Shown here one piece after another: positions 18,110-25,157 of a stretch of DNA of 64,000 nt; the stretch's first letter is position 1, and each line of letters starts with the position of its first letter. Made by a program: the position numbers and the translations under genes. A model generated the notes under the pieces. The model was not told the origin of the DNA. It worked only from the letters and a program-made list of their open reading frames with translations, and did no database searches. This DNA comes from GCA-2725625 sp964574215 (GTDB lineage: Bacteria; Pseudomonadota; Alphaproteobacteria; Rhodospirillales; UBA2165): the NCBI GenBank assembly GCA_964574215.1, contig CAZNLR010000024.1:1-64000 (forward strand), written 5' to 3'.

Positions 18110-18999
18110 GCAAAGAGACCATCCAGGCGGTCATCGTTACCGGTATCTCCGGCGCGGGAAAAACGTCGGCGCTGAAAGCGCTGGAGGATATGAACTTCGA
18201 AGCCATCGACAACGTGCCCCTCAGCATGCTGGAGCCATTGGTGGTCGGTGCTCAATTGGAATTGGGCGCCGGGTCCGGTGGTCCGGGGTTTGCCCGGCCC
18301 GTCGCCATCGGGGTCGATATCCGCACCCGGGATTTCGGCGTTGAAGCCTTTCTCGAACGCTACGATCAATTAACCAAGGAAAAGGGCATCGAAGCCCGGA
18401 TCGTGTTTATCGATTGCGACGATGAGGAGCTAAAACGGCGCTATGAGGAAACCCGTCACCGCCATCCGCTGGCGCTTGACCGTCCCGTGGCCGATGGTAT
18501 TGCCCACGAACGGAAATTGGTGTCGCCGCTCAGGGACCGGGCGAATTTGGTGATTGAAACCACCACCATGGGACCGGGCGGCCTAAAGGATATATTGCAG
18601 GCCCATTTTGCGCCCGCTTCGGAAACGGGATTAACGGTTTTTATCACCTCTTTTTCTTTCCGCCGCGGCCTTCCCCGCGAAGCCGATCTGGTGTTCGACG
18701 CCAGGTTTTTACGCAACCCGCACTATACGCCGGAGTTGCGCCCCTTGACGGGAAGAGACGCCGCGGTCGGCGATTTTATCAGTCAGGACGCGGACTATAA
18801 GGGATTTTTCACCAACATAACCAATCTGATCGAGCCGTTGCTGCCCCGGTTTATAAAGGAAGGAAAAAGTTACCTGACCATTGCCGTCGGGTGTACCGGC
18901 GGTCGGCACCGTTCGGTTTTTATTGCGGAACGGCTTGCAATATGGTTTGAAAAGATTGGCCGGAAGGCCCAACTACATCACAGGGACATCGGGGGCTGA
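18106..18999 (+). CDS. rapZ: RNase adapter / nucleotide-binding protein RapZ
   Basis: 297-aa P-loop protein. N-terminal Walker A GISGAGKTSALKALEDM (~12-28), Walker B-like VFIDCDDEELKRRYEETRHRHPL, and the C-terminal domain with FDARFLRNPHY and the highly conserved VGCTGGRHRSV metabolite/RNA-binding segment. In E. coli it senses GlcN6P and guides RNase E to GlmZ. In alphaproteobacteria it sits with PTS genes as here, but GlmZ is not known. Overlaps hprK. Confidence 0.95.
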   Translation: MSKETIQAVIVTGISGAGKTSALKALEDMNFEAIDNVPLSMLEPLVVGAQLELGAGSGGPGFARPVAIGVDIRTRDFGVEAFLERYDQLTKEKGIEARIVFIDCDDEELKRRYEETRHRHPLALDRPVADGIAHERKLVSPLRDRANLVIETTTMGPGGLKDILQAHFAPASETGLTVFITSFSFRRGLPREADLVFDARFLRNPHYTPELRPLTGRDAAVGDFISQDADYKGFFTNITNLIEPLLPRFIKEGKSYLTIAVGCTGGRHRSVFIAERLAIWFEKIGRKAQLHHRDIGG

Positions 19000-19032
19000 C
19001 AATAAGCCCCATTTGGTAGGGATAAGAACTAA

Positions 19033-19434
19033 ATGATCGGAATGGTTATCGTCACTCACGGCCATCTGGCGGATGAGTTTTTCAGCGCCCTCGAACATGT
19101 CGTGGGGCCCCAGGAAAATGTGGCGACGGTCTGCATCGGTCCAGATGACGATATGGAAAAGCGCCGCGCCGATATCTTGAACAGTATAAAGGATGTTGAC
19201 GGCGGCGACGGCGTGGTCGTTTTGACGGACATGTTCGGCGGTACGCCGTCGAATTTGGCGATTTCGATCATGGAACGGGCCAACGTCGAAGTGATCGCGG
19301 GCGCCAATCTGCCCATGCTGGTTAAATTGGCCAGTATCAGGGATAAAAACGACCTCGCGGAAACCGTCGCCATGGCGCAAGAGGCGGGCAAGAAATATAT
19401 CAACGTCGCCTCCAAGCTCTTGTGCAAAGATTAG
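19033..19434 (+). CDS. PTS EIIA component, mannose family
   Basis: 133-aa EIIA(Man)-like protein. The active-site His9 lies in MIGMVIVTHGHLADEF, and the subunit motif GGDGVVVLTDMFGGTPSNLA is intact. No EIIB or EIIC is encoded nearby, so it is probably a regulatory phosphate acceptor from HPr and not a sugar-uptake component, as is usual for this alphaproteobacterial locus. Its stop codon lies in the first unit of a 12-bp triplicate repeat. It sits 33 bp after rapZ. Confidence 0.94.
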   Translation: MIGMVIVTHGHLADEFFSALEHVVGPQENVATVCIGPDDDMEKRRADILNSIKDVDGGDGVVVLTDMFGGTPSNLAISIMERANVEVIAGANLPMLVKLASIRDKNDLAETVAMAQEAGKKYINVASKLLCKD

Positions 19435-19463
19435 CCCAGAGATTAGCTCAGAGATTAGCTCAG
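19428..19463. repeat. Three tandem 12-bp repeats at the EIIA stop codon
   Basis: AGATTAGCCCAG is followed by two copies of AGATTAGCTCAG. The first copy contains the TAG stop of the EIIA gene. The array fills most of the 45-bp gap before HPr and looks like a recent slippage product. Confidence 0.9.
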
Positions 19464-19479
19464 GCCGGTATTAGTCATT

Positions 19480-19746
19480 TTGGATAAAGTCGTTCTCACC
19501 ATTTTGAACCAGCGCGGACTTCACGCCAGGGCGGCGGCTAAATTCGTCAAACTGGCGGGTGAATTCTCCGCCGACATCACGGTTGCCAAAGACGGCCAGG
19601 AGGTCTCCGGCCATTCCATCATGGGATTGATGATGCTGGCGGCGGCGCCCGGCGATCAAATCGAAATGACCGTCGCCGGGGACGACGCCGATGCTGCCCT
19701 GAAAGCCCTGCGGGAACTGGTGGAAAACAAGTTCGAGGAAAATTAA
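19480..19746 (+). CDS. ptsH: Phosphocarrier protein HPr
   Basis: 88-aa HPr. It has the phosphorylated His15 in NQRGLHARAAAKFV and regulatory Ser46 in GHSIMGLMMLAAAPG, so both the EI site and the HprK site are present. TTG start at 19480; no strong ribosome site is visible, because the 12-bp repeat array occupies the upstream DNA. Functionally it joins EIIA and HprK in the branch that links PTS phosphorylation state to ChvG/ChvI-neighbouring genes. No ptsI (EI) is in the window. Confidence 0.94.
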   Translation: MDKVVLTILNQRGLHARAAAKFVKLAGEFSADITVAKDGQEVSGHSIMGLMMLAAAPGDQIEMTVAGDDADAALKALRELVENKFEEN

Positions 19747-19883
19747 TCCGCTGAACTTTTGGCCATCTGCAAATGCCTTGCAACTGAACCGGTCGCCTGC
19801 TACATCCGCGCCCTGTAAGTTTGAAAAATCTTTAGAAAAATACCATTTGGCGCAGTGAAACCCGCCGAAACTAGGAGCCGATA

Positions 19884-21179
19884 ATGAACGCCACCGCCGA
19901 TTATAAAGTCGCCGATATTTCCCTGGCCGATTGGGGCCGCAAAGAGATCGCCATCGCCGAGACCGAAATGCCGGGCCTGATGGCGCTGCGCGAGGAATAT
20001 GCGGGCAAGGCGCCGCTCAAGAGCGCGCGTATCGTCGGCTGTCTCCACATGACCATTCAAACGGCCGTTTTAATGGAAACCTTGGTCGATCTCGGCGCGG
20101 AAGTGCGCTGGAGTTCGTGTAACATTTTCTCCACCCAGGACCACGCCGCCGCCGCCATGGCGGAGGCCGGCATCCCGACCTTTGCTTGGAAGGGCGAGAC
20201 GGAAGAGGAATTCTGGTGGTGCATCGAGCAGACCATCACCGGGCCCGACGGTTGGACGCCCAACATGATTCTGGACGACGGCGGTGACCTGACCTTGGTG
20301 ATGCATGACAAATACCCGGAAATGCTGGACGACGTGAAAGGCCTGTCCGAGGAAACCACCACCGGTGTTCACCGGCTCTATGAAATGGAAAAGAAGGGCA
20401 CTCTCAAAGTGCCTGCTTTCAACGTCAACGATTCGGTGACCAAATCCAAATTCGATAATTTGTACGGCTGCCGGGAAAGCCTGGTGGACGGCATCAAGCG
20501 GGCCACCGACGTTATGGTCGCCGGCAAAATTGCCGTCGTGGCCGGCTATGGCGATGTGGGTAAAGGTTCCGCCGCCTCGCTCCGCAACCAGGGCGCCCGG
20601 GTGTTGGTGACTGAAATCGATCCCATCTGCGCCCTGCAGGCTTCGATGGAGGGTTATGAAGTGGTGACCATGGATGACGCTGCCCCCATCGGCGATATCT
20701 TTGTCACCACCACCGGCAACATCGATATCATCACCATTGATCATATGCGGGACATGAAAGACCGCGCCATCGTTTCCAACATCGGTCATTTCGATTCGGA
20801 AATTCAGGTTGAGGCGTTGCGCAATCTGCAATGGCACAACGTCAAACCCCAGGTGGACGAAATCGAGTTCCCGGACGGCAAGCGGATTATCCTGTTGGCC
20901 GAAGGGCGTCTGGTGAATTTGGGTTGCGCCACCGGCCATCCCAGTTTCGTTATGAGCGCGTCCTTTACCAATCAGGTGTTGGCCCAGATCGAGCTTTGGA
21001 ACAATGCCAATAGTTACGAAAACAAGGTCTATGTGCTGCCCAAGGTTCTGGACGAAAAGGTCGCCACCCTTCATCTCGGCAAGCTAGGCGTCAATTTGAC
21101 CAAACTGTCCAAGGAACAGGCCGACTATATCGGCGTTCCCGAAGCCGGACCCTACAAGCCGGATTATTACCGGTACTAA
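19884..21179 (+). CDS. ahcY: S-adenosylhomocysteine hydrolase
   Basis: Reversibly splits SAH to adenosine and homocysteine, clearing the inhibitor made by methyltransferases. 431 aa, the length of the form without the ~40-residue insertion found in many bacterial enzymes. NAD-binding GYGDVGKGSAASL, substrate loop NVNDSVTKSKFDNLYGCRESL, metal/substrate residues in SSCNIFSTQDHAAAA and the C-terminal KPDYYRY tail that reaches into the partner's NAD site are all present. AGGAG precedes the ATG. The 137-bp leader does not resemble the SAH riboswitch. It follows ptsH, the usual alphaproteobacterial order. Confidence 0.97.
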   Translation: MNATADYKVADISLADWGRKEIAIAETEMPGLMALREEYAGKAPLKSARIVGCLHMTIQTAVLMETLVDLGAEVRWSSCNIFSTQDHAAAAMAEAGIPTFAWKGETEEEFWWCIEQTITGPDGWTPNMILDDGGDLTLVMHDKYPEMLDDVKGLSEETTTGVHRLYEMEKKGTLKVPAFNVNDSVTKSKFDNLYGCRESLVDGIKRATDVMVAGKIAVVAGYGDVGKGSAASLRNQGARVLVTEIDPICALQASMEGYEVVTMDDAAPIGDIFVTTTGNIDIITIDHMRDMKDRAIVSNIGHFDSEIQVEALRNLQWHNVKPQVDEIEFPDGKRIILLAEGRLVNLGCATGHPSFVMSASFTNQVLAQIELWNNANSYENKVYVLPKVLDEKVATLHLGKLGVNLTKLSKEQADYIGVPEAGPYKPDYYRY

Positions 21180-21248
21180 TCCTAATTAGGATCGACGACC
21201 CGATTTAATACTCTTGTTCCCGGTTACCGGTGGGAATAAGGTTCCCGT

Positions 21249-22769
21249 GTGGTTATTACCGAGAAATTGGATCGAACGGACGCGCTGATCAGCGGGTTGC
21301 CCATTGCCGTGGCGGTGTTCGACGGGGCGGGGCGATTGATTCATTTCAATCCTGATTTTCAGAACCTGTGGCCGCTTGACAAGGACTGGCTGGAGACATC
21401 GCCGAAGCTGGAAGCGGTGCTTGACCGGTTGCGCGATCAACGGAAATTACCGGAGCAAAAAGATCACGACGCCTTTCGTAACAGATTCGTAGGATTGCCG
21501 GGAAACCTTAATTCGCCGGCCCAGGAAGACTGGTTCCTGCCCGACGGGCGCAGCTTAAAAGTAAGGGTTTCACCCTATCCGATAGGTGACTCCAAAGACG
21601 GTATTATCCTCACCTTTGAGGATTTAACGGAACGTTTGTCCCTGGAACGGGCCTTCAATGAAATTCTGGAAGTGCATCGGGCGACCCTGGATAATCTCAC
21701 CGAGGGATTGGCCGTATTCGGCAGTGACGGGCTCTTGAAGTTGCACAACCCGGCCTTCGCCGAATTTTGGAACCTGCCGAAAGACGCCTTCGACGGTGAT
21801 TTTCATATGTCCGATTTTCTCGACGCCACACGGGCCCTATTGCCCGTGGAGCAGGATTGGCCGGGTCTCAGGAAGAAAATATCGGGGCGGCTGTTGGGGC
21901 GAAAGGCGGGGTCGGGGCGGTTGCACTTGAACAGCGGCGTCATTCTGGACGCGGCCAACATACCCCTTCCCGACGGCGCCTCTCTTTTACACTATGCCGA
22001 TGTCAGTGACAGCGTCAAACTTCAGGAAGCTTTCAGCGGCCGGGCGGACGCCATGGCGGCGGCCAACCGGTTGAAATCGGAATTTCTGGCCAATCTGTCT
22101 CACCAAATAAGAACGCCCCTGACTACCATCGAAGGTTTCGCCGAGTTGCTGTCGGGGGATTATTTCGGCGAGCTTAATAAGCGCCAGCAGGAATACGCCA
22201 CCGGCATCGTCGAGGCGGCACGGTCGGTATCGGGCTTGGTGGGCGATATCATGGATCTGGCCGATATCGAGGCCGGGCTCCTGGAATTGCAGACCGAGCC
22301 GGTGGACCTTCACGCCTGTTTGAGCCATATGCTGGGTTTGGTGCGGGAACGGGCGCGGCACAAAAAGCTCAAACTGGTTTTCGATTGCGCCACCGATATA
22401 GGCTGGATTTCCGCCGATGAGAGACGACTCAAACAGTGTCTGTTGCACCTTCTGTCCAACGCCATCCTGTTTTCCGGGCAAGGGGGAGAAATCGAGCTTA
22501 GCGCGAAAAGAAGTGAAGATGATGTCAGCATCGGCGTGAAAGATACGGGCGTCGGTATTCCCAAGGCCGACGTGGAAAGAATTTTCAGGGGATTTGAACG
22601 GGGCGATCAGGCCGACGAGCACGGCCCCGGGGCCGGTCTCGGCCTGACCCTGGTTAAAAGCTTCATCGAACTTCATGGCGGCAGTATTGAGATATCATCC
22701 AAACCGAACCGGGGCACCACGGTCGAGCTCAACCTGCCGGCCAATGGAGTCTCGGTGGGGAATGCCTGA
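21249..22769 (+). CDS. PAS-domain sensor histidine kinase (soluble)
   Basis: 506 aa with no membrane helix. The GTG start at 21249 is preceded by AAGG. Two PAS-type domains (~10-130, beginning LPIAVAVFDGAGRLIHFNP, and ~140-255) precede HisKA (SNLSHQIRTPLTTIEGFAELL, with Gln where Glu is usual after His) and HATPase (HLLSNAILFSGQ, DTGVGIPKADVERIF, GAGLGLTLVKSF). This kinase is commonly found between ahcY and tsaE in alphaproteobacteria. Partner regulator and signal are unknown. The motif wording ANLSHQIRTPL is the variant typical of that orthologue group. Confidence 0.9.
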   Translation: MVITEKLDRTDALISGLPIAVAVFDGAGRLIHFNPDFQNLWPLDKDWLETSPKLEAVLDRLRDQRKLPEQKDHDAFRNRFVGLPGNLNSPAQEDWFLPDGRSLKVRVSPYPIGDSKDGIILTFEDLTERLSLERAFNEILEVHRATLDNLTEGLAVFGSDGLLKLHNPAFAEFWNLPKDAFDGDFHMSDFLDATRALLPVEQDWPGLRKKISGRLLGRKAGSGRLHLNSGVILDAANIPLPDGASLLHYADVSDSVKLQEAFSGRADAMAAANRLKSEFLANLSHQIRTPLTTIEGFAELLSGDYFGELNKRQQEYATGIVEAARSVSGLVGDIMDLADIEAGLLELQTEPVDLHACLSHMLGLVRERARHKKLKLVFDCATDIGWISADERRLKQCLLHLLSNAILFSGQGGEIELSAKRSEDDVSIGVKDTGVGIPKADVERIFRGFERGDQADEHGPGAGLGLTLVKSFIELHGGSIEISSKPNRGTTVELNLPANGVSVGNA

Positions 22770-22838
22770 GGGCGAAATTCTTGACGGCGGAGCGTGAAAT
22801 CCGGTTGCCTTCTTTTGAGGGGCGATTAAAAAGGAACC

Positions 22839-23306
22839 ATGGATCAAACTCTGCTTCATAGATTGAATTTGGAGAATGAAGAAGCCACCGGCGACTTGGC
22901 GTCCGCCATCGCTGCCATGGCGGAACCCGGTGACGTTATCGCCCTGAGCGGTGATCTCGGCAGCGGCAAGACGGTCTTCGCCCGCGCTTTTATCCGCGCG
23001 CTTGGCGGCGATGAGGAAGTGCCGAGCCCTACCTTTACCCTGGTTCAGTATTACGAGCTTCCGGATTTCACGGTCTACCATTTCGATCTCTATCGGATCG
23101 AGAGCGCGGAAGAAGTGTTGGAATTTGGCATCGACGACGCTTTTGCCGACGGCGTTTCCTTGATCGAGTGGCCGGAAAAGATGGGCGCCTATCTTCCGTC
23201 CGCCCGGCTGGCTCTGACCCTGCGCCAGGGGCCGGACGAAAACAGCCGGGTGGCCGAGCTTCAGGGTCACGGCAAATGGCAGGACAGATTGAGGGAAATC
23301 ATTTAA
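22839..23306 (+). CDS. tsaE: tRNA threonylcarbamoyladenosine ATPase TsaE
   Basis: 155-aa ATPase that drives the TsaB/TsaD complex making t6A37 on ANN-decoding tRNAs. Walker A SGDLGSGKTVFARAF (~37-50), SPTFTLVQYY, the family Walker B-like VYHFDLYRIE and the C-terminal LIEWPEKM motif are all present. It is contiguous with amgK: its stop is immediately followed by the ATG of the next gene. Confidence 0.96.
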   Translation: MDQTLLHRLNLENEEATGDLASAIAAMAEPGDVIALSGDLGSGKTVFARAFIRALGGDEEVPSPTFTLVQYYELPDFTVYHFDLYRIESAEEVLEFGIDDAFADGVSLIEWPEKMGAYLPSARLALTLRQGPDENSRVAELQGHGKWQDRLREII

Positions 23307-24320
23307 ATGGCCGACCGGGCAAACTTGAGCGAAACCTTTTTGACGGAGGCCGGTTGGCCGGACGCGTCGCGACGCAAGCTGGCGGGTGATGCCTCGTTCC
23401 GGCATTACCAGAGAATAGAGCGGGACGGGCAAAGCGCCGTCCTGATGGATGCGCCGCCGCCCCAGGAAGACGTCAGGGCGTTTATCCGCATCACCGGACA
23501 TTTGCGCGATCTCGGCTATAGCGCCCCGGAAATCCTCGCCGAGGACACCTCCAACGGGTTCCTTCTTTTGGAGGATTTGGGGGACGGTACATTTACCCGG
23601 GAGCTGGCCAATGGCGCCGACGAAGAGGCGCTTTATACGGCGGCGGTCGATTTGCTGGTCGATCTGCACACCGGCCATATCGCCGTGACCGTTCCCGACG
23701 GCGTTGAAGAGTACGATGAAGAAAAGATTTTGGAGGAGGCGGCGTTGTTCACCGACTGGTATCTGCCGCAGATTTCCCAGCGACTGACGGGGCCGCTGCT
23801 CAGAGAAGAATATCTCGATATCTGGCGGGCGTTAATTCCCACCATCCTGGAAAGCGGCGAAACCCTGGTCTTGAGGGATTTTCACGCCGACAATCTGATG
23901 TGGCTGCCCGACCGGGACGGGCTTGCCCGGTGCGGTTTGCTGGATTACCAGGACGCGGTGGCCGGTTCGCCCGTTTACGATCTGATGTCATTGCTGGAGG
24001 ACGCCAGGCGCGACCTGCGGCCCGGTCTTGCCGCCCGCATGGTTGACCGGTATTTCGCCGCCGTGTCCGGAACCGACCGCGCCGTTTTCGACCGGACCTA
24101 TTCCATTCTGGCCGCTCAGCGTCATTGCAAAGTGATCGGCATATTCACCCGCCTGGCGGTGCGTGACAATAAATACGATTACCTGGTTCACCTGCCCAGG
24201 GTCTGGCGCCTGCTGGAACGGGTTTGCTACAATCCGGCCCTGGCGCCGTTGAAATCCTGGCTCGATACCAATGCGCCCGCCGCCAAACGCGGCAATCTCG
24301 TTCAACAGCTGCATGTCTGA
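23307..24320 (+). CDS. amgK: Cell-wall amino-sugar kinase AmgK (aminoglycoside phosphotransferase fold)
   Basis: 337-aa APH-fold kinase. It has the N-terminal substrate segment LAGDASFRHYQRI, a hinge FLLLEDLGDGTF, the catalytic loop LRDFHADNLMWL (Asp base) and the metal Asp in GLLDYQDAVAGSPVYDL. In Pseudomonas AmgK phosphorylates MurNAc and GlcNAc at C1 for peptidoglycan recycling. The adjoining MurU gene supports that job over antibiotic modification. Its last codons overlap the murU start. Confidence 0.9.
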   Translation: MADRANLSETFLTEAGWPDASRRKLAGDASFRHYQRIERDGQSAVLMDAPPPQEDVRAFIRITGHLRDLGYSAPEILAEDTSNGFLLLEDLGDGTFTRELANGADEEALYTAAVDLLVDLHTGHIAVTVPDGVEEYDEEKILEEAALFTDWYLPQISQRLTGPLLREEYLDIWRALIPTILESGETLVLRDFHADNLMWLPDRDGLARCGLLDYQDAVAGSPVYDLMSLLEDARRDLRPGLAARMVDRYFAAVSGTDRAVFDRTYSILAAQRHCKVIGIFTRLAVRDNKYDYLVHLPRVWRLLERVCYNPALAPLKSWLDTNAPAAKRGNLVQQLHV

Positions 24321-25107
24321 AATCGGTATGGCAAAAAAATCCTCCAAAAATAAAAAAACCATGGCGGCAGTTACCGCTCTACCCAAATCGGCAATGGTCC
24401 TGGCGGCCGGACTGGGTCTCCGCATGCGGCCGATCACGGACAAAACACCCAAACCCTTGGTGACCGTGGCCGGGCGCACACTGTTGGATCACAGCCTCGA
24501 CCGGCTGGCGTCGGCGGGGGTGGAGAAAGTGGTCGTCAACGTTCATCACCTGGCCGAACAGATTGAACAAAACCTGTCCCGGCGCAAGGATCTGGAAATC
24601 ATCGTTTCGTCCGAGAAAGAGGATTTGCTGGAAACCGGCGGTGGCGTCAACAAGGCTCTGGCCCATTTTGACGATCAGCCGTTTTACGTCTGCAACGCCG
24701 ATCTCCTCTATCTGAACGGTCCCGATTCGGCACTGCACCGGCTGGCGGAGAGCTGGGACGATGCCAGCATGGATGGGCTGCTGCTGATGCATTCGACCGT
24801 TGAAGCCTATGGCTACAAGGGTGACGGCGACTTCATCGTCGATCCCGGCGGGAAACTGGAGCGCCGGCCGGAGCGGGAAATCTCACCCTATCTGTTTACC
24901 GGTATTCAGATGCTTCATCCCCGGTTGTTCGAAGGTGCACCGGAGGGGGCATTTTCCATGAACCTGCTCTATGACCGGGCGATTGAAGGGGAACGGCTTT
25001 TCGGCATCGTCCATGACGGCGAGTGGTTTCACGTGGGAACGGCGGCCGGACTGGCCGAAGCCGAAATTTACATGCGTCAAAGATTTCCGGGAATTCGACA
25101 TCGGTAA
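24313..25107 (+). CDS. murU: N-acetylmuramate-1-phosphate uridylyltransferase MurU
   Basis: Nucleotidyltransferase (~264 aa) that makes UDP-MurNAc from MurNAc-1-P and UTP, bypassing de novo MurA/MurB. The N-terminal signature is MVLAAGLGLRMRPITDKTPK, with the catalytic Lys in KPLVTVAG; the metal Asp is in FYVCNADLLYLNGP, and the sugar-site motif is EWFHVGTAAGLAEAE. The start at 24313 overlaps the amgK stop; an internal ATG at 24328 is possible. The first ~20 residues (SSKNKKTMAA) precede the domain and are not conserved. With amgK it forms the recycling shunt. Confidence 0.9.
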   Translation: MSEIGMAKKSSKNKKTMAAVTALPKSAMVLAAGLGLRMRPITDKTPKPLVTVAGRTLLDHSLDRLASAGVEKVVVNVHHLAEQIEQNLSRRKDLEIIVSSEKEDLLETGGGVNKALAHFDDQPFYVCNADLLYLNGPDSALHRLAESWDDASMDGLLLMHSTVEAYGYKGDGDFIVDPGGKLERRPEREISPYLFTGIQMLHPRLFEGAPEGAFSMNLLYDRAIEGERLFGIVHDGEWFHVGTAAGLAEAEIYMRQRFPGIRHR

Positions 25108-25157
25108 AATAATATAAGTGGGGAGAGAGCAGGGTTAATGGGCTTTTTTAGGAAGCG

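Noticed and set aside
19747..19883. SAH or SAM riboswitch in the ahcY leader
   Set aside because: The leader has no conserved SAH-riboswitch core (GAGGAGCGCUGC-like) and no convincing paired elements.
21180..21193. ATCCTAATTAGGAT palindrome after ahcY as a terminator
   Set aside because: AT-rich 7-bp arms with no loop and no T run; too weak to call.
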